A stretch of 64,000 nucleotides of DNA, taken from an uncultured Alistipes sp. (lineage in GTDB: Bacteria; Bacteroidota; Bacteroidia; Bacteroidales; Rikenellaceae). Positions 42,888-52,052 of this stretch are shown one piece after another. The number at the start of each line of letters is the position of its first letter. Positions within the stretch are counted from its first letter, which is position 1. The notes under the pieces are model-generated. The model did not search any database, was not told the origin of the DNA, and was given only the letters and a program-made list of their open reading frames with translations. The stretch is from assembly GCA_900544265.1 (NCBI GenBank), contig UQUQ01000009.1, positions 1 through 64,000 of the forward strand. Reading direction: 5' to 3'. The translations under genes were made by a program, and so were the position numbers.

Positions 42888-43907
42888 ATGGATCTATCAT
42901 CTACTCTCCGCGCCTGGCTGAGCCACGAATGGCTCGTTCTGCGCAAAGCCTGCTACCGATACACCAACCGGGAGAAGCTGCTCCGCCTGCGCTACAAGGA
43001 GAAATTCGGCAAGGAGCCCGACCTCGAAAACCCGCAAACACTCAACGAAAAGGTCATGTGGCTCATGCTGCATGCCGACGACCGCCGCTGGTCCGAGCTG
43101 GCCGACAAGTACCGCGTGCGCGAGTATGTCAAGCAGTGTGGACTGGGACACATGCTCAATGAGCTCTACGCCGTATGGCATTCGGCCGAGGAGATCGACC
43201 TCGACGATCCGCGCCTGCCCGAAAGTTTCGTCATGAAGCCCAACAACGGCTACGGCGACATCGTGCTGGTCCGCAACCGGAAGACGGCCAACCGGAAGGC
43301 AATCCTGCACAGGATGTCCGACTCGATGCGCCACCGCTTCGGCCGCAAGAGCGGCGAGTGGCACTACCTGGCCATCAAGCCCTGCATCATCGCCGAGCGG
43401 CTGCTGCCCGCCGATCCCGCCTTCGGCAGCACGCTGGTCGACTACAAGTTCTACTGCTTCGACGGGAAACCCCGCTACTGCCAGGTCTGCTACGAACACA
43501 CAACCCCGAGCCACGCCAAGAAGGAGCTCTACGACGCGCGCACGTGGGAGGACCTCGGGCGCTACGTCCGTCACACGGGCGATGCCCCCGTCCGCCAGCG
43601 CATTCCGCGTCCCGAGTCGCTCGACGAGATGCTCAAGGCGGCCGAGCGCCTCTCCGCCGGATTCCGCATGGTGCGCGTGGACTTCTACGAGGTCGAAGGC
43701 CGGCCCGTCTTCGGGGAGATGACCTTCACACCAGCCGCCGGCACCAGCATGAACTTCACCGACGAGTTCCAGCACATCCTGGGCGACTGCCTGCCGCTGC
43801 CCGAGTGCCGGAGCGCGCAGAAACACGGAAAGGCCGCTTTTCCCTCAATTTTTAACCTGCTGTTTTTAGTTTTTAATTTTGAATTCGGTATCTTTGCGCT
43901 ACTATGA
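42888..43907 (+). CDS. TupA-like ATP-grasp protein (polysaccharide-associated)
   Basis: 339 aa. The N-terminus (LRYKEKFGKEPDLENPQTLNEK then LADKYRVREYVKQCG) is the TupA-like opening. The ATP-grasp core follows: PESFVMKPNNGYGDIVLV for ATP binding, LVDYKFYCFDGKPRYCQV, and RVDFYEVEGRPVFGEMTFTPAAG with the metal ligands. Such proteins occur in capsule and exopolysaccharide loci and may add amino acids to glycans. The last ~30 residues (KAAFPSIFNLLFLVFNFEFG) are hydrophobic and are encoded by AT-rich sequence that is also the dnaX promoter. A lost stop codon may therefore have extended the protein. Confidence 0.8.
   Translation: MDLSSTLRAWLSHEWLVLRKACYRYTNREKLLRLRYKEKFGKEPDLENPQTLNEKVMWLMLHADDRRWSELADKYRVREYVKQCGLGHMLNELYAVWHSAEEIDLDDPRLPESFVMKPNNGYGDIVLVRNRKTANRKAILHRMSDSMRHRFGRKSGEWHYLAIKPCIIAERLLPADPAFGSTLVDYKFYCFDGKPRYCQVCYEHTTPSHAKKELYDARTWEDLGRYVRHTGDAPVRQRIPRPESLDEMLKAAERLSAGFRMVRVDFYEVEGRPVFGEMTFTPAAGTSMNFTDEFQHILGDCLPLPECRSAQKHGKAAFPSIFNLLFLVFNFEFGIFALL
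43889..43896 (+). promoter_or_regulatory. -7 box of dnaX, inside the end of the TupA-like gene
   Basis: TATCTTTG ends 7 bases before the dnaX ATG, again predicting a very short or absent leader. Confidence 0.5.
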
Positions 43908-45850
43908 GTGAATTCATCGTCAGCGCACGAAAATACCGTCCCGCCACGTTCCGTTCGGTCGTCGGGCAGAAGCACATCACTTCGACCCTCCAGAACGCCA
44001 TCGAACGCGGACAGTTGGCACATGCCTATCTCTTCTGCGGACCCCGCGGCGTGGGAAAGACCACCTGCGCCCGCATCTTCGCCAAGGCGATCAACTGCCT
44101 GCATCCGCACGGTGCCGAGGCGTGCAACGAGTGCGAGTCGTGCCGTTCGTTCAACGAGGGACGCTCGCTGAACATCCACGAGCTCGACGCCGCGTCGAAC
44201 AACTCCGTGGAGGATATCCGCACGCTCATCGAGCAGGTGCGCATCATCCCGCAGGTGGGCCGCTACTCGGTCTTCATCATCGACGAGGTCCACATGCTCT
44301 CGGCCGCGGCCTTCAACGCCTTCCTCAAGACGCTCGAAGAGCCCCCCGCACACGCCATCTTCATCCTCGCGACGACCGAGAAACACAAGATCATCCCGAC
44401 GATCCTCTCGCGCTGCCAGATCTACGACTTCAACCGCATCCGTGTGGAGGACGCCGTCGACTACCTGCGCTACATCGCCTCGCAGGAGGGCATCACGGCC
44501 GACGAGGAGTCGCTGAACCTCATCGCACAGAAGGCCGACGGCGGCATGCGCGACGCCCTGTCGATGTTCGACAAGGCCGTCTCGTTCTGCGGCACGTCGC
44601 TCGACTACCGCCACGTTGCCCAGACGCTCAACGTGCTGGACTACGACACCTACTTCGGCATCACCGACCGGCTCCTTGCGGGCAACTACGTCGAGGCGCT
44701 GGTCGCCTTCGACGAGGTGCTCTCGAAGGGCTTCTCGGGGCAGACCTTCATGGCGGGGCTCAACCGCCACATGCGCGACCTGCTGATGGCCAAGCGTCAC
44801 GAGACGCTGCGGCTGATCGAGATGACCGGCACGCTGCTCGAACGATACCGCGCGCAGGCGGAGGCCTGCGAGGTCGGGTTTCTGTTCGGCGCAATCTCGA
44901 TCCTGACGGAACTCGACGCAAAGATACGGCAATCGTCCAACCAACGGTTGCTCGTCGAGCTGGGCCTGATGAAGATCTCCGGGCTCGGCCAAAAAAAAAA
45001 TGAGGGTCTGACCTCCTCTGCGGAGTATCCGCTCCCGGAGCTGACGCCTCGCCCGGCCGTCCCTGCGACGGCGCCGCAAGGCGCTCCGGCAACCCCCGCA
45101 ACACCCCGGCCCGCTACCCCGACGGCAACTCCGACAACGGTTTCAGGTCCGACAACGGCAGGCCCGGCCGCTCCGACGACCGCGGCAGCCGCGAAGGCCC
45201 CGGCCGCTCCGGCTGCGGAAGCCGCGTTCCCGGCAGCCCCGACGCAGGAACCGACGGCAGCACAAACAGCGGCCCCCGCAACGGAGCTTTCCGCCGCAGC
45301 GACAGGTCCGGCAACGGGAGCTGCGACGGGCGTTGCAACGGGAACAACCGCAACGGGAACGGCCCGGCGGACGGCAACCGCCCGCCGGCCGCTTGTCTCG
45401 GGGACGTCGCTTTCGGCGATGATCGCCGCGGCGGGAGCTCCGGAAAGCGCCCCGGCCGAAGCCGAAAAGGCCGTCACAGCGGCACCGGTGATCGACCCGG
45501 CCAGCGCCGAGAAGCTCGAGGCGGCCCGCGACCGCATCCTGCAGCTCATCCGCGAGCGGCGTCCGCGCTTCGTCGCGGCCTTCGAGCTGATGACCGTTCG
45601 CGGCAACACCCTCTCGGTGAGCGTTCCGACAACGGAGCTGCGCGACGAGATACTCCGCAGCCGCACCGCGATGCTGACGCGCATCGCCCGACTGGCCGGC
45701 ATCGAAGGGGCGCTCGAACTGGAGGTGACCGTCAACGAACAGGTACGGGCCACGCGCCCGATCCGGCTCGAGGACCGGGTGAAATACCTCACGGAGAAGA
45801 ATCCGCTCGTGGCGGAGCTCCGCAAGGCCCTCGACCTGGAGGTGGAATAA
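43904..45850 (+). CDS. dnaX: DNA polymerase III subunits gamma and tau
   Basis: 648 aa (tau). The clamp-loader ATPase has Walker [10 protein letters not shown] (46-54), zinc Cys 65/74/77/80, [10 protein letters not shown], and sensor [19 protein letters not shown]. Domain III ends near residue 365. A run of ten A at 44991-45000 encodes QKKN (363-366) and is followed directly by TGAG. A -1 slip, or one extra A in the mRNA, therefore gives an immediate stop and a ~366-residue gamma form. Beyond it lies a Pro/Ala/Thr-rich linker (~380-500) and the tau-specific C-terminal domain. The start overlaps the previous stop (ATGA). Confidence 0.95.
   Translation: MSEFIVSARKYRPATFRSVVGQKHITSTLQNAIERGQLAHAYLFCGPRGVGKTTCARIFAKAINCLHPHGAEACNECESCRSFNEGRSLNIHELDAASNNSVEDIRTLIEQVRIIPQVGRYSVFIIDEVHMLSAAAFNAFLKTLEEPPAHAIFILATTEKHKIIPTILSRCQIYDFNRIRVEDAVDYLRYIASQEGITADEESLNLIAQKADGGMRDALSMFDKAVSFCGTSLDYRHVAQTLNVLDYDTYFGITDRLLAGNYVEALVAFDEVLSKGFSGQTFMAGLNRHMRDLLMAKRHETLRLIEMTGTLLERYRAQAEACEVGFLFGAISILTELDAKIRQSSNQRLLVELGLMKISGLGQKKNEGLTSSAEYPLPELTPRPAVPATAPQGAPATPATPRPATPTATPTTVSGPTTAGPAAPTTAAAAKAPAAPAAEAAFPAAPTQEPTAAQTAAPATELSAAATGPATGAATGVATGTTATGTARRTATARRPLVSGTSLSAMIAAAGAPESAPAEAEKAVTAAPVIDPASAEKLEAARDRILQLIRERRPRFVAAFELMTVRGNTLSVSVPTTELRDEILRSRTAMLTRIARLAGIEGALELEVTVNEQVRATRPIRLEDRVKYLTEKNPLVAELRKALDLEVE
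44991..45003 (+). promoter_or_regulatory. A10 slippery tract with -1 frame UGA in dnaX
   Basis: Ten A (44991-45000) precede TGA (45001-45003), which lies in the -1 frame. Programmed frameshifting in E. coli dnaX and transcriptional slippage in Thermus dnaX use similar A-tracts to make the short gamma subunit. Confidence 0.7.
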
Positions 45851-45878
45851 CAACACGAAAAACAACAAGAAGAACATA

Positions 45879-47186
45879 ATGGCAACCAAGAATTTCATCG
45901 AAGAACTCGAATGGCGCGGCATGATCCACACGATCATGCCCGGCGCAAAGGAACAGCTCGAAAAGGAGATGACGACGGCCTACCTGGGCATCGACCCCAC
46001 GGCCGACTCGCTGCACATCGGCCACCTGGTGGGCGTAATGATTCTCAAGCACTTCCAGCTGTGCGGACACCGCCCGCTGGCCCTCGTGGGCGGTGCTACG
46101 GGCATGATCGGCGACCCCTCGGGCAAGTCGCAGGAGCGCAACCTGCTCGACGAGGCAACGCTGCGCCACAACCAGGAGGCGATCAAGCGGCAGCTGGCCA
46201 AGCTGCTCGACTTCGACTCCGACGCCCCGAACGCCGCACGGCTGGTGAACAACTACGACTGGATGAAGGACTTTACGTTCCTGGACTTCATCCGCGACAT
46301 CGGCAAGTGCATCACGGTCAACTACATGATGGCCAAGGATTCGGTCAAGAAGCGCTTCAACGGCGAGGGCGACGGCATGTCGTTCACGGAGTTCACCTAC
46401 CAGCTCGTGCAGGGCTACGACTTCCTGCACCTCTACGAGACGATGAACTGCAAGATCCAGCTGGGCGGCGCCGACCAGTGGGGCAACATCACCACCGGCA
46501 CGGAGCTCATCCGCCGCAAGCTGGGCCCCGAGGCCGAGGCCTACGCCATCACCTGCCCGCTCATCACGAAGGCCGACGGTACGAAGTTCGGCAAGACCGA
46601 GAGCGGCAACGTCTGGCTCGACCCGCGCTACACGTCGCCCTACAGGTTCTACCAGTTCTGGCTCAACGTCAGCGACGAGGATGCCAAGCGCTACATCAAG
46701 ATCTTCACGCTGCTCGACCGCGAGACGATCGAGGGGCTCATCGCCGAGCACGAGGCGGCGCCGCACCTGCGCATTCTTCAGAAGCGGCTGGCCGAGGAGA
46801 TCACCACGATGATCCACTCGCGCGAGGAGTACGAGAAGGCCGTCGAGGCGTCGGCCATCCTCTTCGGCGGCGCAACGTCGGAGGCGCTGCGGCGCCTGGA
46901 CGAGCAGACGCTGCTGCAGGTCTTCGAGGGCGTGCCGCAGTTCCGCATCGCCCGCACCGAGCTGGAGGGCGCCGGCGTGCCGTTCGTCGAGCTGTGCGCC
47001 GGACTCACGCAGGTCTTCCCCTCGAAGGGCGAGTGCCGCAAGCTGGTGCAGGGCGGCGGCGTGTCGCTCAACAAGGAGAAGGTCGCGGACGCGATGCGCG
47101 CGGTGACCGACGCGGAGCTCATCGCCGGCAAGTACCTGCTCGTGCAGCGCGGCAAGAAGAACTACTACCTCGTGATCGCCGAATAG
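45879..47186 (+). CDS. tyrS: Tyrosyl-tRNA synthetase
   Basis: 435 aa. The class I core has [19 protein letters not shown] (HIGH motif), [18 protein letters not shown] for tyrosine binding, and [11 protein letters not shown] (KMSKS equivalent KFGKT). A C-terminal S4-like RNA-binding domain follows ([22 protein letters not shown]). It charges tRNA-Tyr with tyrosine. The next gene, folB, begins 1 base after its stop. Confidence 0.97.
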   Translation: MATKNFIEELEWRGMIHTIMPGAKEQLEKEMTTAYLGIDPTADSLHIGHLVGVMILKHFQLCGHRPLALVGGATGMIGDPSGKSQERNLLDEATLRHNQEAIKRQLAKLLDFDSDAPNAARLVNNYDWMKDFTFLDFIRDIGKCITVNYMMAKDSVKKRFNGEGDGMSFTEFTYQLVQGYDFLHLYETMNCKIQLGGADQWGNITTGTELIRRKLGPEAEAYAITCPLITKADGTKFGKTESGNVWLDPRYTSPYRFYQFWLNVSDEDAKRYIKIFTLLDRETIEGLIAEHEAAPHLRILQKRLAEEITTMIHSREEYEKAVEASAILFGGATSEALRRLDEQTLLQVFEGVPQFRIARTELEGAGVPFVELCAGLTQVFPSKGECRKLVQGGGVSLNKEKVADAMRAVTDAELIAGKYLLVQRGKKNYYLVIAE

Positions 47187-47187
47187 C

Positions 47188-47541
47188 ATGGAGTACCGCA
47201 TCGTATTGGACAGCATGGAGTTCCGGGCGCTGCACGGCTGTTACGAACTCGAGCGCAAGGTGGGCAACCGCTTCCGGGTCGATCTGGAGCTCACGACCGA
47301 GCTGGGCGACGTGGCCGCGGAGGACAGCGTCGAAAAGGCCGTCAACTACCTGGAGGTCTACGGCGTCGTGCGCGAGCAGATGGCCGTCACGCAGCGCACG
47401 ATCGAGCGCGTGGCCATGAACATCATCGAGGCGCTCTACGACCGCTTCCCCGCCATCCGGCACGTAAAATGCACGGTGGCCAAACTGGCGCCGCCGCTCG
47501 GAGGCAAGCTCCGGAGCGTCCGCGTCATCCTCGAGAAGTAG
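47188..47541 (+). CDS. folB: Dihydroneopterin aldolase
   Basis: 117 aa, normal length. MEFRALHGCYELERKVGNRFRVDLEL is the conserved opening (Tyr and Glu of the active site), NYLEVYGVVREQM and TIERVAMNIIEALYDRFP follow, and VKCTVAKLAPPLGGKLRSVRV closes the fold with the catalytic Lys. It makes 6-hydroxymethyl-dihydropterin for folate. It lies 1 base after tyrS, so the two are cotranscribed. Confidence 0.94.
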   Translation: MEYRIVLDSMEFRALHGCYELERKVGNRFRVDLELTTELGDVAAEDSVEKAVNYLEVYGVVREQMAVTQRTIERVAMNIIEALYDRFPAIRHVKCTVAKLAPPLGGKLRSVRVILEK

Positions 47542-47548
47542 ACAACGG

Positions 47549-47582
47549 CGGGCGGATGCCCACAGGGACATCCGCCCGTTTT
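47549..47582 (+). terminator. Terminator of tyrS-folB
   Basis: CGGGCGGATG-CCCACAGGGA-CATCCGCCCG, a 10-bp stem followed by TTTT. Confidence 0.8.
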
Positions 47583-47602
47583 CACATCAAAACCGAACCG
47601 TT

Positions 47603-48955
47603 ATGCATCACCACTCGCACACACGCGCCACACTGGGCGGCAAGATGAGCGCCGTGCTGGTTGCCGCGGGCAGCTCCGTGGGGCTGGGCAACATCTGGCG
47701 CTTCCCCTACGTCGCCGGCGACAACGGCGGCGGCGCCTTCCTCGTGATCTACATCCTCTGCGTCGTGCTGCTGGGGCTGCCGCTCATGATCGCGGAGTTC
47801 ACCGTGGGCCGCGCCACGCACCGCAATGCCGTGGGGGCCTATCAGGCGCTCGACCGCCGCTGGAGCTTCCTGGGCTACAACGGCGTCATCGCGGCCTTCC
47901 TGATCCTGGGCTTCTACTTCGTGGTCTCGGGCTGGACGGCCGAGTACATGGTCCACTCGCTGACGGGCGACCTCGCCCGCTACACCACCGCCGAGGAGTA
48001 CAGCAGCGTCTACGAAAACTTCATCCGCAATCCGTGGCGGCCGCTCCTCTACACGTCGCTCTTCGTGCTGGCCACGCACTTCATCATCGAGCTGGGCGTG
48101 CAGAAGGGCATCGAACGCTCGGCCAAGCTGCTCATGCCGCTGCTCTTCGTCATTCTGATCGCCCTGTCGATCCATTCGCTGCTCATGCCGGGCGGCGGCG
48201 AGGGGCTGCGCTTCTTCTTCCGTCCCGACTTCTCGAAGGTCACACCGCAGACCTTCCTCGTGGCGCTGGGTCAAGCCTTCTTCTCGCTCTCGATCGGCAT
48301 CGGCACGATGGTCACCTACGCCTCCTACTTCAAGCCGGAGACCAACCTGCGCCACACGGCGCTCAACGTCACGATCCTCGACACGCTCGTCGCCGTGTTG
48401 GCCGGCGTGGTGATCTTCCCGGCGGTCTTCAGCGTCGGCATCGCCCCCACGTCGGGGCCCTCGCTGGTCTTCATCACGCTGCCGAGTATCTTCAACGGCA
48501 TGCCGTTGAGCATGGTCTGGTCGTCGGTCTTCTTCCTGCTGCTGGTCGTTGCGGCGCTCACCTCGACGATCTCGCTGCACGAGGTCGTCACGGCCTACCT
48601 GCACGAGGAGTGGCACATGAGCCGACGCGCCGCCGCCTGGACCACGACACTCGCGACCCTGGCGCTGGCCGCCGTGGCATCGCTCTCGCTCGGCGTGCTC
48701 GACGGCTGGACGATCTGCGGGCTGACGCTCTTCGACTCGCTCGACTACCTCACGGCCAACATTCTGCTGCCCGTGGGCGGGCTGTTCACCTGTCTGTTCG
48801 TCGGGTGGCGGCTCGACCGCAAGGTGCTCAAGGAGCAGATCACCAACCACGGCGAGCTGAAGTTCCGCATCTACGGAGTCTTCATCTTCCTGCTGCGTTA
48901 CATCTGTCCGGCCGTGCTGCTGCTGATCTTTCTCGACAACCTCGGGCTCTTCTGA
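47603..48955 (+). CDS. Sodium-dependent transporter, SNF (neurotransmitter:sodium symporter) family
   Basis: 450 aa, typical of the bacterial 11-12 TM NSS proteins (LeuT class). TM1 has VLVAAGSSVGLGNIWRFPYVAGDNGGGAF, the unwound substrate and sodium site. TM6 has LGQAFFSLSIGIGTMVTYASY, and TM8 carries the third sodium region VVAALTSTISLHEVV. It probably imports an amino acid with sodium; the substrate is unknown. The N-terminus has a His-rich MHHHSHTR. It ends just before a bidirectional hairpin. Confidence 0.93.
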   Translation: MHHHSHTRATLGGKMSAVLVAAGSSVGLGNIWRFPYVAGDNGGGAFLVIYILCVVLLGLPLMIAEFTVGRATHRNAVGAYQALDRRWSFLGYNGVIAAFLILGFYFVVSGWTAEYMVHSLTGDLARYTTAEEYSSVYENFIRNPWRPLLYTSLFVLATHFIIELGVQKGIERSAKLLMPLLFVILIALSIHSLLMPGGGEGLRFFFRPDFSKVTPQTFLVALGQAFFSLSIGIGTMVTYASYFKPETNLRHTALNVTILDTLVAVLAGVVIFPAVFSVGIAPTSGPSLVFITLPSIFNGMPLSMVWSSVFFLLLVVAALTSTISLHEVVTAYLHEEWHMSRRAAAWTTTLATLALAAVASLSLGVLDGWTICGLTLFDSLDYLTANILLPVGGLFTCLFVGWRLDRKVLKEQITNHGELKFRIYGVFIFLLRYICPAVLLLIFLDNLGLF

Positions 48956-48976
48956 GTGTTTCGGCGGACAAACAGA

Positions 48977-49006
48977 AAGCGGGCGTTGCTGTTGCAACGC
49001 CCGCTT
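48977..49006. terminator. Hairpin after the SNF transporter gene
   Basis: AAGCGGGCGTTG-CTGTTG-CAACGCCCGCTT, a perfect 12-bp stem, followed by CATTT. Confidence 0.75.
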
Positions 49007-49117
49007 CATTTATCGGACCGGATATGGATGTCTCCTGATGTTGTCTCTCCTGTGCTGCCTCTCCGATCTGCCTGCGAGACGCACCGGCAGCACGCTTCGA
49101 TCACTGCCGTTCGCTCC

Positions 49118-49283
49118 GCGACCGCATCTCTCTCCTCCGATCTTCTCTCCTCCTCTCGCTTCCTTTTCTCTCCCTTCTACCTCTCTCGCTTCTCTCACCC
49201 CTCTTTCGCCTCTTCTCCTCGGACCGGATTTCACTTCTCTCTCACCCTCTGATCGCCTTTCGCTTTCCCCCCCCTCTTTCGGG
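49118..49283. repeat. Polypyrimidine/polypurine tract
   Basis: About 165 bases are almost purely C and T on the plus strand (CTCTC, CTTCTC and TCCTC repeats), broken by scattered G and A. It lies downstream of both the SNF and ribH genes and holds no gene. Such tracts can form triplex DNA; that is inference. Confidence 0.6.
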
Positions 49284-49292
49284 GCCCCGGGG

Positions 49293-49823
49293 TCAGTTGA
49301 TGTTGCGCCGGTCGGGTTCGTGGTCGGGCGAGGCAGCCTCCATGTCGATCTGCAGCTTGACCATGTTGATGGCCGTGGCCGCCGCTTCGTCGCCTTTGTT
49401 GCCGAGACGTCCGCCGCAGCGGTCCAGCGCCTGCTGCATGTCGTTGACGGTCAGCACACCGAAGGCGATGGGCATGTTCCACTGGATCTGCAGCTGCGTG
49501 ATTCCCTGCGTGACCCCCTGGCAGATGAAGTCGAAGTGGCGCGTGTCGCCCTGGATGACGCATCCGAGCGCAATGACCGCATCCACGTCGGTATACTCCG
49601 CGAAGAACTGCGCGCCGAGGGCGAGCTCAAAGGTTCCGGGGACATACTTGATCTGGATGTTCATGTCGGGGCACCCGGCGTTGCGCAGCGTGCGCACGGC
49701 CCCCTCGAGCAGGGCCTCGGTGACCTCGCGGTTCCACTCGGCCACCACGATGCCGAAGCGCATGTCGGCGGCCGACGGCAGCGGAGAGTCGAATTTGGAA
49801 AGGTTGTGGTTTCTGGTCGCCAT
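49293..49823 (-). CDS. ribH: 6,7-dimethyl-8-ribityllumazine synthase
   Basis: 176 aa. Conserved motifs are FGIVVAEWNREVTEALLEGA, VPGTFELALGAQ, VIALGCVIQGDTRHFDFICQ (catalytic His) and QWNMPIAFGVLTVNDMQQAL. It condenses the ribityl-pyrimidine with dihydroxybutanone phosphate in riboflavin synthesis. The last ~12 residues (ASPDHEPDRRNIN) are a polar tail. It lies 15 bases after the TPR gene on the minus strand and is probably cotranscribed with it. Confidence 0.96.
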   Translation of the reverse strand: MATRNHNLSKFDSPLPSAADMRFGIVVAEWNREVTEALLEGAVRTLRNAGCPDMNIQIKYVPGTFELALGAQFFAEYTDVDAVIALGCVIQGDTRHFDFICQGVTQGITQLQIQWNMPIAFGVLTVNDMQQALDRCGGRLGNKGDEAAATAINMVKLQIDMEAASPDHEPDRRNIN

Positions 49824-49838
49824 GCTACTGTGTCGGAT

Positions 49839-50525
49839 TTATTTCAGCACGCTGCCCAGCAGTTTCTCGGCCTCGCGAGCCTCCATCGAGGCGGGATACG
49901 ACGTGAGGATCCGCTGGTAGAACTCGGCGGCACGCTCCGTATTGCCCTGCGCCTGCTCGGCGAGGCCGGCCTTGCGCAAGTACTGCGGAGCCGTCAGGTT
50001 GTTGTCGGCAGCCGCAACGGCCTTCTCGTAGAACTTCACGGCAGCGGCGTAGTTGCCCTGCTCGACGGCCACGTCACCCTGCAGGCCGTAGTTCTGGGCA
50101 TTGACCAGCGCACCCGGAACACCCTTTACCGTGGAGTACATCGCCAGGTACTTGGCAGCGTTCTCCAGGTCGCCCTGACGCAGATAGCAGATGCCGGCAT
50201 AGTGCTTGGCGAGGTTGCCCGAGGGGGTCGACCCGTACTTCTCGATCACGTCGAGGAACCCGGCGCCGTTCTCGTCGCCCACGAGCGCCAGCTCGAAATC
50301 GGGCGTCGTGGCCTCGAAACGGTACTGCGCCTCGGCGATCATCTCGGCGGCCTTCTCCGCGCGGGGCAGCACGATCAGCGAGCGGTACCCGAAGATGAGC
50401 GCTGCGAGGATCAGCAGGGCGAGGAAAATGTAACCGATCTTACGACCGTTCTCCTCGAAAAAAAGCTCCGTCTTGTTCATTGCTTCGCCGAGGCTCTCCT
50501 GCCCGGCGACTTGCTCCTTTGCCAT
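49839..50525 (-). CDS. Single-span membrane protein with TPR repeats (YfgM-like)
   Basis: 228 aa. A cytoplasmic N-terminus is followed by one membrane helix (IGYIFLALLILAALIFGYRSL, residues ~31-51). The rest is helical TPR-type repeats, clearest in AKHYAGICYLRQGDLENAAKYL, NYGLQGDVAVEQGNYAAAVKFYEKA and AGLAEQAQGNTERAAEFYQRIL. The layout matches YfgM/ancillary SecYEG-translocon proteins, but a general scaffold role is equally possible. It is divergent from recF. Confidence 0.8.
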   Translation of the reverse strand: MAKEQVAGQESLGEAMNKTELFFEENGRKIGYIFLALLILAALIFGYRSLIVLPRAEKAAEMIAEAQYRFEATTPDFELALVGDENGAGFLDVIEKYGSTPSGNLAKHYAGICYLRQGDLENAAKYLAMYSTVKGVPGALVNAQNYGLQGDVAVEQGNYAAAVKFYEKAVAAADNNLTAPQYLRKAGLAEQAQGNTERAAEFYQRILTSYPASMEAREAEKLLGSVLK

Positions 50526-50568
50526 ATGAATTGTCGTGTTTTTAGTTTATGTTCCGTATGATAGTTTG

Positions 50569-50598
50569 CAAAGATACAAAACTATTCAGAATGTACAA
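50569..50598 (-). promoter_or_regulatory. Promoter of the TPR-ribH unit
   Basis: The minus strand reads TTG (50598-50596), 19 bases, and TATCTTTG (50576-50569), 44 bases before the TPR gene ATG. Confidence 0.6.
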
Positions 50599-50618
50599 TG
50601 CCGTGTCCGGAAATTTTG

Positions 50619-50626
50619 TACCTTTG
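50619..50626 (+). promoter_or_regulatory. -7 box of recF, predicting a leaderless mRNA
   Basis: TACCTTTG ends 4 bases before the recF ATG at 50631, the shortest such spacing in the window. Confidence 0.55.
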
Positions 50627-50630
50627 TCCT

Positions 50631-52052
50631 ATGTACCTGGAGAAAATTTCGCTGCTCAATTTCAAAAACATCACCCAGGAGGAGCTCGCCTTCTGCCCGG
50701 GCATCAACTGCCTGGTGGGTGACAACGGCGCCGGAAAGACCAACGTCGTGGACGCGGTCTACTACCTGTCGATGTGCAAGTCGTCGCTCCAGATGACCGA
50801 CGGGCAGAGCATCCGCCACGGGGCCGACTTCTTCCTCGTCGAGGGGCGCTACAGCTCCGACGCGGGGCGGCGCGAGCAGGTCGTCTGCTCCTTCTCGCGC
50901 AAGGGAGGCAAGGTGCTCAAGCGCAACGGCAAGGAGTATGACCGGCTGGCGGACCACGTGGGGCTGATTCCGGCGGTGATCGTCTCTCCGGCGGACAGCG
51001 CCCTGATCAGCGACGCGGCCGACGAGCGGCGCCGCTACCTCAACGCCTTCATCTCGCAGCTCGACCGCGCCTACCTGACGGCCCTGATGCGTTACAACGC
51101 CGTGCTCGCCGAACGCAACCGCCTGCTCAAGATGCAGCCCGACGAGACGATGCTGGCGATCTACGACCGGCAGCTCGTCGAACACGGCAACTGCATCCAC
51201 GCCCGCCGCCGGGAGTTTGCCGCGCGGCTGCAACCCCTGGTTGCAGAGTACTACCGGCGCCTGTCGGACGATCGCGAACAGGTCGAACTGCTCTACAGGT
51301 CGGAGCTGAACGAGCGGCCGTTCGAGGAGGTGCTGCGCGACGCGCGGCAAAAGGACCTCGTGAACGAATTTACCACGGCCGGCATCCACCGCGACGACCT
51401 GACGCTGCGCATCGGCGGCTACCCCCTGCGCAAATACGGATCGCAGGGACAGCAGAAATCCTTTCTCATTGCGCTGAAGCTGGCCCAGTACGCCATCGTG
51501 GCGGCCGAGAAGGGCGAGCGGCCGATCCTGCTGCTGGACGACCTCTTCGACAAGCTGGACGCCGGGCGCGTCGAGCAGCTGATCCGCCTCGTCGCGGACG
51601 ACGCCTTCGGGCAGATCTTCATCACCGACTGCAACCCCACGCGCCTGCGGACCATCCTCGACCGGGCGGGGGGCAGCTACACCCTCTTTACGGTTTCAAA
51701 CGGCACCATCACAGACCACTCTGTCCCGGAAGGGGACGCCCGGGCGATAAGCGGCACCCCCGATGACGAAACGGCCGCCGAAAAGAGCCCGGAATCTCCG
51801 GACACGGTCTCCGGGACAACCGGAACCCACCCTTCGGAAGAGTCGGACGGATCGGAAGGGCCAGGAGGGTCGGAAGGACCGGATGAATCGGAAGAGTCGG
51901 ACAGATCGGTTGGATCGGATGGATTGAACGAAGCGGACGGGACGGGCGAAGCGGACGAAGCGCAGCCCGCAGCCACCGGACCCGACACCAGGCGCCCCGC
52001 GGACACGAATACGCACGACGCCGACAACAGCGGAAAGGAGGAGACGCGATGA
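50631..52052 (+). CDS. recF: RecF with an unusual low-complexity C-terminal tail
   Basis: 473 aa; RecF is usually ~360-370. The SMC-like ATPase is complete: MYLEKISLLNFKNITQEEL, Walker A VGDNGAGKTNVVDAVYYL, signature KYGSQGQQKSFLIALKLAQ, Walker B ILLLDDLFDKLD and the end IFITDCNPTRLRTIL. RecF loads RecA at gapped DNA with RecO and RecR (recR lies at 61586). From residue ~367 a Ser/Glu/Gly/Asp-rich tail follows (ESDGSEGPGGSEGPDESEE...), encoded by degenerate 9-12-base repeats around 51839-51960. The tail looks like repeat sequence captured in frame. Its stop overlaps the DUF721 start. Confidence 0.92.
   Translation: MYLEKISLLNFKNITQEELAFCPGINCLVGDNGAGKTNVVDAVYYLSMCKSSLQMTDGQSIRHGADFFLVEGRYSSDAGRREQVVCSFSRKGGKVLKRNGKEYDRLADHVGLIPAVIVSPADSALISDAADERRRYLNAFISQLDRAYLTALMRYNAVLAERNRLLKMQPDETMLAIYDRQLVEHGNCIHARRREFAARLQPLVAEYYRRLSDDREQVELLYRSELNERPFEEVLRDARQKDLVNEFTTAGIHRDDLTLRIGGYPLRKYGSQGQQKSFLIALKLAQYAIVAAEKGERPILLLDDLFDKLDAGRVEQLIRLVADDAFGQIFITDCNPTRLRTILDRAGGSYTLFTVSNGTITDHSVPEGDARAISGTPDDETAAEKSPESPDTVSGTTGTHPSEESDGSEGPGGSEGPDESEESDRSVGSDGLNEADGTGEADEAQPAATGPDTRRPADTNTHDADNSGKEETR

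Noticed and set aside
42888..43907. Sugar-transferring glycosyltransferase call for the TupA-like gene
   Set aside because: The conserved residues are those of an ATP-grasp fold, not GT-A or GT-B.
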